A DNA stretch of 64,000 bases, from positions 18,930 through 82,929 of the forward strand of contig JAVKFY010000064.1 of the NCBI GenBank assembly GCA_040223615.1, written 5' to 3'. Numbering within the stretch: position 1 is the first letter of the stretch; each line of letters begins with the position of its first letter. The translations under genes were made by a program, and so were the position numbers. The DNA is from JAVKFY01 sp040223615 (GTDB lineage: Bacteria > Pseudomonadota > Alphaproteobacteria > GCA-2731375). The notes below the pieces were generated by a model. The model was not told where the DNA came from. It made no database searches and worked only from the letters and a program-made list of their open reading frames with translations. Shown one piece after another: positions 47,725-55,445 of this stretch.

Positions 47725-48243
47725 ATGCGAAATCTGATCGCCGCAACCGCTGTGGCGCTGGCCCTGCTGACGCCCCCCGCCGCCGCCGAAGACGCGACGG
47801 AGAAGCGGTATACGACCGCCGTCCTGGCCTATGATCGGGGCGATCACGGCGATGCACTGACCGCCTTCCGCGAACTTGCCGTCACCGGCTATCCCGGCGC
47901 CGAGTTCATGCTCGGCGCGATGTATTTCTACGGCAAGGGCGTCATCCGCGACGACGCGCTGGCGGCGATCTGGTTCCACAAGGCCGCCGACAAGGGCAAT
48001 GCCAACGCGCAATTCGCGCTTGGCTCGCTGTTGATCGGCGGGCTGGGCGTACGCCAGGACCTGGTGCGTGCCTATACCTGGCTGACGCTGGCGGCCAATG
48101 ATGGACAGCCGGCGCTGCGCCACCAGGCCATCCTGCTACGCGACGAGGCGGCGGGCTTGATGCGGCCCGACGAGGTCGCCAAGGCGACCCAGGCCGCGGC
48201 GTCCTGGCGCCCACGGCGGTCCGGCCTGACCTGGGGCGAGTGA
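47725..48243 (+). CDS. Secreted Sel1-repeat protein
   Basis: A 172-residue protein with signal peptide MRNLIAATAVALALLTPPAAA and three Sel1-like (TPR-related) repeats: YPGAEFMLGAMYFYGKGVIRD, NANAQFALGSLLIGGLGVRQD and a shorter third unit with AYTWLTLAA. Such proteins act as periplasmic scaffolds. GGAG precedes the ATG at 47725, nine bases after the methyltransferase gene, so it may belong to the same operon. Confidence 0.85.
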   Translation: MRNLIAATAVALALLTPPAAAEDATEKRYTTAVLAYDRGDHGDALTAFRELAVTGYPGAEFMLGAMYFYGKGVIRDDALAAIWFHKAADKGNANAQFALGSLLIGGLGVRQDLVRAYTWLTLAANDGQPALRHQAILLRDEAAGLMRPDEVAKATQAAASWRPRRSGLTWGE

Positions 48244-48288
48244 CCGGTCCGGCATCGCGGAACAAGAACCATCTTCGAAGGGGAACCA

Positions 48289-49047
48289 ATGGCGGGACGG
48301 CTGGACGGCAAGGTCGCTATCGTAACCGGCGCCGGAGCCGGCTTCGGCGAGGCGATCGCGCGCGCCTATGCGGCAGAGGGCGCCGCGGTGATCGTCAACG
48401 ACGTCGGCGATGCCGAGGGCGTCGCAGAGGCCATCACGGCTGCCGGCGGCAAGGCCAGATACGTTGGCGGCGATGTTTCCAAGGACAAGGACGTTGCCCG
48501 GCTGGTCGCCGAGGCACAAAGCGCCTTCGGCGGGCTCGACATCTTCTTCTCCAACGCCGGCGTGGCGCAGGCCGGCGACCGGCTGGAAGAGACCGACGAG
48601 GCCACCTTCGACCGGCTGTTCGAGGTGAACGTCAAGGGCATCTACTGGGCCGCCAAACACGCCGTGCCGGTGTTCAAGGCGCAGAAGCGCGGCTGTTTCA
48701 TCAACACCGCCTCGACCGCCGGCTTGCGCCCGCGCCCGCGCGGCGCCTGGTACGCTGCCTCGAAGGGTGCAGTGGTGACGCTGACCAAGGCCATGGCGTT
48801 GGAGCTTGCCCCGCATGGCATCCGGGTCAACGCCATCCTGCCGGTCGCCGCCGAGACCAAGCTGATGATCGACTCGGTCGGCGGCGATCTGACCGACCAG
48901 ATCCGCGATACCATGGTCGGCACGATCCCGCTCGGCCGCTTCGCGACACCGACCGACATCGCCAGCGCGGCGGTGTTCCTGGCCTCCGACGAGGCCGCCT
49001 TCCTGACCGGCGTGAACCTGCCGGTCGACGGCGGCCGCACCGCTTGA
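48289..49047 (+). CDS. SDR family oxidoreductase (glucose 1-dehydrogenase-like)
   Basis: A 252-residue classical SDR with VTGAGAGFGEAIARAYAAEGAA, acidic NDVGDAEG after beta-2 (NAD-type), SNAGVAQAG, NTASTAGLRP and WYAASKGAVVTLTKAMALEL (Tyr-x3-Lys). AAGGGGAACC lies before the ATG. The RidA gene follows 16 bp later on the same strand, so they are probably cotranscribed. The substrate is unknown. Confidence 0.92.
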   Translation: MAGRLDGKVAIVTGAGAGFGEAIARAYAAEGAAVIVNDVGDAEGVAEAITAAGGKARYVGGDVSKDKDVARLVAEAQSAFGGLDIFFSNAGVAQAGDRLEETDEATFDRLFEVNVKGIYWAAKHAVPVFKAQKRGCFINTASTAGLRPRPRGAWYAASKGAVVTLTKAMALELAPHGIRVNAILPVAAETKLMIDSVGGDLTDQIRDTMVGTIPLGRFATPTDIASAAVFLASDEAAFLTGVNLPVDGGRTA

Positions 49048-49063
49048 ATTCGAGGAGAACGAC

Positions 49064-49450
49064 ATGAACCGTAGCTTCAACCCATCCGGCATTTCCGCGC
49101 CGCTGGGCGCTTATCATCACGGCGTCGAAGTACCGGCCGGCGCCCGCTGGCTGCACGCCTCCGGCCAGGTCGGCATCACGCCCGACGGCAAGGTCGCCGA
49201 GGGCTTCGAGGCCCAGGCCACGGCGGCGATGAACAACCTGACGGCGATCTTGAAGGAAGCCGGCATGGAATGGACGGACGTGGTGAAGCTGAACTCGTTC
49301 ATCACCAACCCGGCCGACATCGCCGCCCTGCGCAAGGTGCGCGGGCCGATCATGGGCGACGCCAAGCCAGCCTCGACGCTGCTGGTGGTGGCGGGGCTGG
49401 CGAGCCCGGACCTGCTGGTCGAGATCGAGCTGATCGCGGCGAAGAGCTAG
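49064..49450 (+). CDS. RidA family protein
   Basis: A 128-residue trimeric RidA/YjgF/UK114 family protein; true RidA hydrolyses reactive enamine/imine intermediates to keto acids and ammonia. FEAQATAAMNNLTAILKEAGM and WTDVVKLNSFIT are characteristic. The Arg of the active site appears in LRKVRGPIMGD or is displaced, so it may belong to a Rid subgroup other than RidA. GAGGAGAACG precedes the ATG. Its TAG stop is palindromic CTAG shared with the convergent HIT gene. Confidence 0.85.
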   Translation: MNRSFNPSGISAPLGAYHHGVEVPAGARWLHASGQVGITPDGKVAEGFEAQATAAMNNLTAILKEAGMEWTDVVKLNSFITNPADIAALRKVRGPIMGDAKPASTLLVVAGLASPDLLVEIELIAAKS

Positions 49451-49860
49451 GGTTCGAGGGCGGCGCGCAAGGCCTGCAGCCGGCTGGCCAGCAGATCGGC
49501 CGGATAGGTCGTCGGCACGCCGATATTCCAGACCGGCCGGGGCCAGGCGGCATCGTTCTCGAAACGGGCGATAAGGTGGACGTGAAGCTGCGGCACGATG
49601 ATGCCGCTGATCCCCAGATTGACTCGCGCCGGCCGCCACAGCTCGTTCAGCTTCGTGGTGAGGAAGCGAATTTCGTCCCACAGGAGCTGCTGGTCGTCGA
49701 CGTCAAGATCGAGGATCTGGGTGACGGCCGCGCGCTGCGGCACCAGCAGGAGCCAGGGATAGCGTGCATCGTCAAGCAGCCGTAACCGGCACAGGGCGAG
49801 CGTGGCGACGTCGTGGGAGTCGCTGTCGAGTTGCGGGTGAAGCTCGAACGTTGCCGTCAT
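49447..49860 (-). CDS. HIT domain protein
   Basis: A 137-residue HIT-fold nucleotide hydrolase or transferase. YPWLLLVPQRAAVTQILDLD and the histidine motif QLHVHLIARFEND are present; the first His of HxHxH is Gln. This matches the short, diadenosine-tetraphosphate-hydrolase-like group found in alphaproteobacteria. It converges on RidA with a 4-bp stop overlap and diverges from the rhodanese gene. Confidence 0.85.
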   Translation of the reverse strand: MTATFELHPQLDSDSHDVATLALCRLRLLDDARYPWLLLVPQRAAVTQILDLDVDDQQLLWDEIRFLTTKLNELWRPARVNLGISGIIVPQLHVHLIARFENDAAWPRPVWNIGVPTTYPADLLASRLQALRAALEP

Positions 49861-49938
49861 TGTTGCCCTCTGCCGGCGTCTTGCCAGCGTTCGATCGTTG
49901 CCGCACCGTAGCTTGCAAGTATTACGGAGGACTTTCTA

Positions 49939-50352
49939 ATGTCGAAGATCACCAAAGGGATCAAGCAACTCTGCGCCGAAGCCGAGGCCGAGGTCGAGAC
50001 CTGGTCGATCGAGCAGGCCAAGGCACAGCTCGGCAATGACGACGTGGTCTTCGTCGATATCCGCGACATCCGCGAGCTGTGGCGCGACGGCGCGATCCCC
50101 GGCGCCATGCACGCGCCACGTGGGATGCTGGAATTCTGGGTCGATCCGGACAGCCCCTACGCCAAGGAAGCGTTCCAGTCCGGCAAGAGGTTCATGTTCT
50201 TCTGCGCCGGCGGCATGCGCTCCGCGCTGGCGGCCAAGGCCGTGCAGGACATGGGGTTGAGCCCGGTCTGCCACATGGCCGGCGGCTACGGCGCCTGGAA
50301 GAAGGCCGACTTCCCGACCGAGGCGAAGGAACAGAAGCCACCGAAGGGGTAA
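49939..50352 (+). CDS. Rhodanese domain protein
   Basis: A 137-residue single-domain sulfurtransferase. The fold is marked by VVFVDIRDIRELWRDGAIPGAMHAPRG, the active-site loop CAGGMRS with the persulfide-forming Cys, and MAGGYGAWKKADFP. ACGGAGGAC lies before the ATG. No signal peptide, hence cytoplasmic. The GST gene begins five bases after its stop, suggesting cotranscription. Confidence 0.92.
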   Translation: MSKITKGIKQLCAEAEAEVETWSIEQAKAQLGNDDVVFVDIRDIRELWRDGAIPGAMHAPRGMLEFWVDPDSPYAKEAFQSGKRFMFFCAGGMRSALAAKAVQDMGLSPVCHMAGGYGAWKKADFPTEAKEQKPPKG

Positions 50353-50356
50353 AGCC

Positions 50357-51037
50357 GTGGCCGTCGACCTGCACGGCTACAAGTACAGCGTCTACGCCTG
50401 GATCGCGCGGCTGACCTTGCGCGAGAAAGGCGTCAACTGGCGCTGGCACGAGATCGACCCGTTCGCGCCCGACCTGCCGGCGGCCTATCTCGACTTGCAT
50501 CCCTTCGGTCGGGTGCCGGTGCTGGTCCACGACGGCGCCACGATCTACGAGACCGCGGCGATCACGCAGTACATCGACGAGGCGTTCGACGGCCCTGTCC
50601 TGCAGCCGACGGCGCCGCTGGCCCGCGCGCGGATGCGCCAGGTGATCGGCGTCGTCGACAGCTACGCCTACTGGCCGCTGGTGCGGCAGGTGTTCTCGCA
50701 TGGTGCGTTCCAGCCCGCCGCCGGGGTCGCGTGCGACCAAGGCGAAATCGAAACCGGGCTGGCCGCCGCGCCGCGCGTGCTGTTGGCGCTGGACAACCTC
50801 GCCGACGAGCTCGACGCGGCGTCGCCGACGCTGGCCGACCTGCACCTGGCCCCAATGATCGCCTACTTCACGACGGCGCCGGCGGCCGCCGAGATGTTGC
50901 ACAAGTATCCCGCAATCGCCGCGTGGTGGGCCACGATCCGCAAACGCGAAAGTGTCACAGCGACTTGGCCGCCGCTACCACGGTCAGATCCGACGGCGCC
51001 AACTGGCGAAACCGACGAGCGCGGCGCCCAGAAGTAG
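50357..51037 (+). CDS. Glutathione S-transferase family protein
   Basis: A 226-residue GST with an N-terminal thioredoxin-like domain (YKYSVYAWIARLTLREKGVNW, HPFGRVPVLVHDGATIYETAAITQYIDE, including the glutathione-contacting Pro and Glu/Thr) and a C-terminal helical domain (TLADLHLAPMIAYF). The start is GTG at 50357. The last 54 bases overlap the end of the convergent PEP-CTERM gene. Confidence 0.9.
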   Translation: MAVDLHGYKYSVYAWIARLTLREKGVNWRWHEIDPFAPDLPAAYLDLHPFGRVPVLVHDGATIYETAAITQYIDEAFDGPVLQPTAPLARARMRQVIGVVDSYAYWPLVRQVFSHGAFQPAAGVACDQGEIETGLAAAPRVLLALDNLADELDAASPTLADLHLAPMIAYFTTAPAAAEMLHKYPAIAAWWATIRKRESVTATWPPLPRSDPTAPTGETDERGAQK

Positions 51038-52192
51038 CCAGGTCGCCGGCTCCGGCATGTCCATCTCCTCTTCCGCCTCGACGACCGGCGTCAGCAGGAA
51101 GGCGGTAAGGAAGTTGTTCTGGCCGACGACGCTGGCCCAACCGACGATCTGGCCCTTGTTGTTGATGTCGCGCGCCGCGATCAGCCGCAACGTGCCGAAA
51201 TCCGGATCGTTCGGATCGACCAGCGTGTTGAGGTCGTAGACCATGTCGTCGACGGTGTCGAAATAAGCCGCGCGGATATCGTCGAACGCTCCGCCCGGAC
51301 TGACCACCGCGGTACCGACAATCTCGCCGACATCGTTGATCGACCGCGCACTGCTGCTGAATTGCCCGAACTCGCCCGCGGCGCCCGACAGGTCGATGTT
51401 CGCACCACCGCCGGAACTATCGAACAACGTGGCGTGGATCACGCCGCCGGGGAAGGTCTCACCGACAATGTCCCCGTTCGCGTTGGCACCGAAGGCCTGC
51501 GAGAAGCTGTTGCCGATGCCGCCGAGCTCGGTGAGAACCGGAATGCCCGAGGTCGTGAAGCGCACCGCCCTGGCGTTCACCGGCCGGTCGCCGACCGCGG
51601 TGCCGTTGTCGCTGAGGCCGTAGGCGACGCTGCTCGTCGGTGTGACCGACAGCGGCGAAATATTGCTGGGGGCACTGCCGTTGGCGAAGAAGCGCGCGGC
51701 GTTAGGAACATTGTCCAGCGTATTGGTGATGTCGGTGGTGTCGGCCTCGCCGACAATGACGCCGCTGTTGTTGACGGCGTAGGCCTCGCTTTCCGGGCCG
51801 CCGAAGGTGCCCAGGTCGACGACGAAATTGCCGAACACGACAGCCCGTCTCTGCCCCGCCGCATTGTCCGATCGACCGACGATGAGACCGTTGTTGTTGA
51901 TATCGTTGGCGCGGCTGCTGTCGCCGCCCAGCAGCGTACCGAGCGATTGGTTGAAGTTGCCGCCGGCACCGTCGAACAACGTGGCCAGCGTGTTGCCATT
52001 GGTGTCGCGCGCGGCGCCGACGATGGTACCATTGTCGTTGATCGCCAGGGCTTCGGCATAGTTGCTGCCGAGCCCGCCAAGATCGGTCAGATTGTAGATC
52101 TTGGGCGCCGCTTCTGCCGCGCTCATGCCGGCTAGCAGGCCAAGCCCGAGCAGACAGACACCCGTCGGGTTACCTCGGAGGGTCAGCCTCAT
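50984..52192 (-). CDS. PEP-CTERM sorted protein with HAF-like repeats
   Basis: A 402-residue exported protein. Signal peptide MRLTLRGNPTGVCLLGLGLLAGMSAAEAA; then several repeats of the HAF type, with units such as LTDLGGLGSNYAEALAINDNG-TIVGAA, VDLGTFGGPESEAYAVNNSG-VIVGEA and INDVGEIVGTA; and a C-terminal sorting signal MPEPATWLLLGAALVGFASWRRRI with the PEP motif, helix and basic tail read by exosortase. The protein should be processed at the envelope and may become a surface or matrix component. Exosortase and EPS genes are not in the window. Confidence 0.88.
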   Translation of the reverse strand: MRLTLRGNPTGVCLLGLGLLAGMSAAEAAPKIYNLTDLGGLGSNYAEALAINDNGTIVGAARDTNGNTLATLFDGAGGNFNQSLGTLLGGDSSRANDINNNGLIVGRSDNAAGQRRAVVFGNFVVDLGTFGGPESEAYAVNNSGVIVGEADTTDITNTLDNVPNAARFFANGSAPSNISPLSVTPTSSVAYGLSDNGTAVGDRPVNARAVRFTTSGIPVLTELGGIGNSFSQAFGANANGDIVGETFPGGVIHATLFDSSGGGANIDLSGAAGEFGQFSSSARSINDVGEIVGTAVVSPGGAFDDIRAAYFDTVDDMVYDLNTLVDPNDPDFGTLRLIAARDINNKGQIVGWASVVGQNNFLTAFLLTPVVEAEEEMDMPEPATWLLLGAALVGFASWRRRI

Positions 52193-52512
52193 CGTCCGCG
52201 TCCTCGATCACCAGCGAGCAACGCAGTCGTCGCCGGCGCCAGGAACGCGAACAAGCAAGCCCCGGCATGTCGCGTCATCGATGACCATTCACGACCGGTC
52301 ATGCGTTCGTCCCCTTTGTTGATCTGGCGTACGGCGCCAACGACGCAAGCGACGTGCCAATAAGATTTGGGCTTTATATCAAGGGGTTAGGTCACGGCTT
52401 CGATGCCGGTGTCACGTTTGTCGTCACCGGCATTTGGCGGGCATGAACCGTCAGCGCGTTGATATCATTAAGCTTCGCGCGTGAGCCGCAATCTACCCGC
52501 GGCGAACGGCCG
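52193..52512. promoter_or_regulatory. 320-bp intergenic with a hairpin; no gene
   Basis: Between the luxR-type gene and the PEP-CTERM gene (both minus). It holds ATGCCGGTG (52403-52411) facing CACCGGCAT (52425-52433), a 9-bp-arm hairpin 80 bp past the luxR stop, without a T run, and an AT-rich part near 52357-52385 that could be the PEP-CTERM promoter. No coding frame is convincing. Confidence 0.5.
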
Positions 52513-53658
52513 TCAAGGATCGCGACAGTCGAGATCGGGCACCACAGGTACCGCGGCAAGCACGCCGACCAACTCGGCCTGGCGCCGTGTTCCGGTCTTG
52601 CGAAAAATCTGGTGCAGGTGCCCGGCTGCGGTTTTGCGCGTGATATCGAGCGCGGCAGCGGCACTGGCAAGGTCAGCGCCTCGCGCGAGTGCCACCGCCA
52701 ATTCCGCTTCCTTCGGCGTCAGGCCGTAGAGTCGGCGCAAGAGGTCACGCGGCGGCACTGCGGGCTCGCCCGGATCATGCAAAAACAGCAGTACCTTCGG
52801 TGTTGCGAAGCCGTACGCCGGGGTCCCCGCCGAACGTGGCACCGGCGCAACGATAACGCGCAACGGCTGCGGCTTGTCCGGCCGCGGCAACGCCAGCGTG
52901 GTGGCAACGGCCGTTGCCGAAGCGGCGTGAGAGATGGCCTCGCGCAATCGATTATCCTCGTCGAGGCGCAAGCCGGCCACGCCATCGGGACCGAGGCGCA
53001 GCCCGGCACCGGCGGCCACGATCGCCTCCGCCAGCCGGTTCATCCCCAGCACTCGACCACCCCGGTCCAGTGCGATCAGGCCATAAGGCAGCTGGTCGAT
53101 CACGCTGCCGCCGATGGCGCGCGCCGTTTGGAGCTCAGCCATGCGCTCGTTGATCAACAGCGCCCGACTCTGGTGCGGCATCAGGAGTTCGAGCAGGCGC
53201 ATCGCCTCGTCGTCGGCGGGTCCGTGGCGTTGCGAGAACAGCGCGCCGGACCAGACGATACGGCTCTCGGCCTTCACCACCGAGCCGCCGGCGAAATAGA
53301 ACAGGTCGAACGGGCGTAGGAAACCATTGAAATACTCGCCCGCTGCCAGCTGGGCGTCAGGGATATGGCCGGCGCTGTTCCAGACCTGGCCGGCGGCGAA
53401 GCCGGCCCGCGCGTCAGCGAGCGCGAACTCGTCGTACTGCCAGTAGTACTGCTCGTAGTGCTCGTACATCTCCAGCGGCGCGCCGACCATCTCGCCGAAC
53501 TGCCCGCCGCCGCTGGGGCCGAAATCGAAGCCCAGCAGGCAAGCCGACGTCGAGCCGGTCTGTGCGCGTAGCTGAGTCAGATACTCGCGCCACTTCGCCG
53601 GGTCGTAGGCGGCATCGTAGACCTTGCCGATCAGGTCGAGGACCGCGGCATCGTCCAT
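52513..53658 (-). CDS. LuxR-family transcriptional regulator
   Basis: A 381-residue regulator with a C-terminal LuxR/GerE HTH domain: YGLTPKEAELAVALARGADLASAAAALDITRKTAAGHLHQIFRKT. The N-terminal 300 residues form a sensor region with PAS-like elements (LIALDRGGRVLGMNRLAEAI) and no receiver Asp pocket. It starts four bases after the hyuB stop, so it is probably cotranscribed with hyuA-hyuB and may regulate them or the divergent dehydratase. The signal is unknown. Confidence 0.88.
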   Translation of the reverse strand: MDDAAVLDLIGKVYDAAYDPAKWREYLTQLRAQTGSTSACLLGFDFGPSGGGQFGEMVGAPLEMYEHYEQYYWQYDEFALADARAGFAAGQVWNSAGHIPDAQLAAGEYFNGFLRPFDLFYFAGGSVVKAESRIVWSGALFSQRHGPADDEAMRLLELLMPHQSRALLINERMAELQTARAIGGSVIDQLPYGLIALDRGGRVLGMNRLAEAIVAAGAGLRLGPDGVAGLRLDEDNRLREAISHAASATAVATTLALPRPDKPQPLRVIVAPVPRSAGTPAYGFATPKVLLFLHDPGEPAVPPRDLLRRLYGLTPKEAELAVALARGADLASAAAALDITRKTAAGHLHQIFRKTGTRRQAELVGVLAAVPVVPDLDCRDP

Positions 53659-53662
53659 CTTG

Positions 53663-55333
53663 CTATTCCGCGGCGTCCCGCTGCCGGTATGGCGCCGCGC
53701 CGTCGCGGGTCACGAAGCCCAGTGCCAGGTCGCGTTCGACGTCGCTCTGGGCGCGTTCGGTCGGATCGCCGAAGCCGGCGCCGCCGCCGGTCTCCATCAC
53801 CAGCCGGTCGCCCTTCCTCAGCGCGAAGCTGGTTTTCGAGCTGAGCTCGATATGCTCGCCGTTGCGTTCGACCCAGGAGCGCGCGCGGGCGCCGTCGTGG
53901 CCGCCGAACAAGCCCTCCGGCACGATCCGGAAACGGTCGCCGTAGGTGGCGAAGCTCACGTCGTCGCTGACGATGTCATAGACCCGGCGCAGGCCCAGGC
54001 CGCCACGCCGACGGCCGGCGCCGCCGCTGTCGGCGACCAGGGCGTACTCGGCGACGCGGAAGAAGTCGTACTCCATGTCCATCGCCTCGACTGGCACGTT
54101 GGCACAGTTCGACAGCGGGCTGTCGACCGCATCGCAGCCATCGCGCAGGTTGCCGGCACCATAGCCGCCGCCGAAGATCTCCAGGTAGATGCGATAGCCG
54201 CCATCGCCGAGTTGCGACAGGCAGGCGACCTCGGTGGTGTCGAAGCCGCCGGCGATCACCTGTTCCGGCACGGCAGGCGCAAGCGCCTTCATCACCGCGT
54301 TGAACACCCGGTAGCCGGGGATCATGCGCGCGCGCACTGGCGCCGGCGGCTTCGGGTTCAACAGGCAGCCATAGGGCGCCGTCACCTCGATCGGTCGCTT
54401 GGAGCCCTCGTTGAACGGAATGTCGGGGCTGGTCAGCACGCCCTTCACGCAGGACAGGGCCGCGGCGATGGTCGAAGCGAAGGGACAGTTGATGTTGGTC
54501 TTCACCTGTGGATCGGTGCCGGTGAAGTCCACCAGGACCCGCTCGTCCTCAATGGTCACGGTGGCCCGGATCGCGACCGGCTGCTCGCCGATGCCGTCGT
54601 CATCGATGAAATCCTCGCCGGTGTAGGTGCCGTTCGGCACGGCGCGGATCGCGGCGCGCATGCGGCGCTCGGAATAGTCCATCAACTCGGCCATCGCCGC
54701 CTTCACCGCCGCGACGCCGAAGCGCTCGGCCAGGTCGATGACGCGGCGCGCGCCGATGCCGTTGGCGGCGAACTGCGCGTTGAAGTCGCCAATGGTCTGG
54801 TCCGGGACGCGGATGTTGGCGCGCACCAGCCGCTCGAACGGGCCGCCGTTCCAGTCCTTGTGCAGGTTGTATTTCGACGGCGGGAAGATGATGCCTTCCT
54901 GGTGCACGTCCGAAGCATGCGGGTTCAGGCCCGGCGCGCCGCCGCCGAGGTCCAGGTGGTGCGCCACCGTGGCGGAGAAGCCGAGCAACTCGCCCTGGAA
55001 GAAGATTGGCGAGAACAGGAAAACGTCGGGCACGTGCTGGCCGCCGTGGAACGGATCGTTGTTGATGTAGAAATCGCCCTCTTGCAGCGTTTCGGGCGGA
55101 TAAAGCTCGGCGCAGGGCCGGAAGGTGGTGCCGATCGGTCCGAGCTGCATCGGGATCAGCTCGGCCTGGCTGACGACATTGCCGGTCGCGTCGTGCAGCG
55201 CGGCGGAACAGTCCGACGCCTCGCGCACGATCGGCGAATAGGCCGAGCGCACCAGCTTCACGCCCATCTCCGCAGCCGCCGCGATCAGCCCCTGGCTGAT
55301 CACCGCCTGATCGACATTGCGTAGTTCGGCCAT
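53663..55333 (-). CDS. hyuB: Hydantoinase B / oxoprolinase family protein
   Basis: The 556-residue beta subunit of a hydantoinase/oxoprolinase-type ATP-dependent ring-opening enzyme. Visible: VRSAYSPIVREASDCSAALHDATGNVV, LQEGDFYINNDPFHGGQHVPDVFLFSPIF, VAHHLDLGG and the C-terminal GGAGFGDPTERAQSDVERDLALG. AAGGAG lies before the ATG at 55333; a GTG two codons earlier is possible. It works with the HyuA subunit encoded upstream. Between the genes lies a palindromic repeat. The substrate (hydantoin, 5-oxoproline, acetone or other) is not determinable. Confidence 0.93.
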   Translation of the reverse strand: MAELRNVDQAVISQGLIAAAAEMGVKLVRSAYSPIVREASDCSAALHDATGNVVSQAELIPMQLGPIGTTFRPCAELYPPETLQEGDFYINNDPFHGGQHVPDVFLFSPIFFQGELLGFSATVAHHLDLGGGAPGLNPHASDVHQEGIIFPPSKYNLHKDWNGGPFERLVRANIRVPDQTIGDFNAQFAANGIGARRVIDLAERFGVAAVKAAMAELMDYSERRMRAAIRAVPNGTYTGEDFIDDDGIGEQPVAIRATVTIEDERVLVDFTGTDPQVKTNINCPFASTIAAALSCVKGVLTSPDIPFNEGSKRPIEVTAPYGCLLNPKPPAPVRARMIPGYRVFNAVMKALAPAVPEQVIAGGFDTTEVACLSQLGDGGYRIYLEIFGGGYGAGNLRDGCDAVDSPLSNCANVPVEAMDMEYDFFRVAEYALVADSGGAGRRRGGLGLRRVYDIVSDDVSFATYGDRFRIVPEGLFGGHDGARARSWVERNGEHIELSSKTSFALRKGDRLVMETGGGAGFGDPTERAQSDVERDLALGFVTRDGAAPYRQRDAAE

Positions 55334-55350
55334 TTCCACTCCTTTCCCTC

Positions 55351-55445
55351 GTCATGCCAGCGAAAGCTGGCATCCAGAGCCACCTGGCAACATCCTCGCC
55401 CTTGGCCAACGCCGCCTGGATTCCTGCTTTCGCAGGAATGACGAC
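55351..55445. repeat. Palindromic repeat GTCATGCCAGCGAAAGCTGGCAT...CTTTCGCAGGAATGACGAC
   Basis: A 95-bp element with GTCATGCCAGCG at one end and CGCAGGAATGACGAC at the other, a common alphaproteobacterial inverted-repeat type. It ends directly at the hyuA stop codon and begins just outside the hyuB ribosome site, so it occupies nearly the whole hyuA-hyuB gap and will be transcribed within the operon. Confidence 0.8.
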
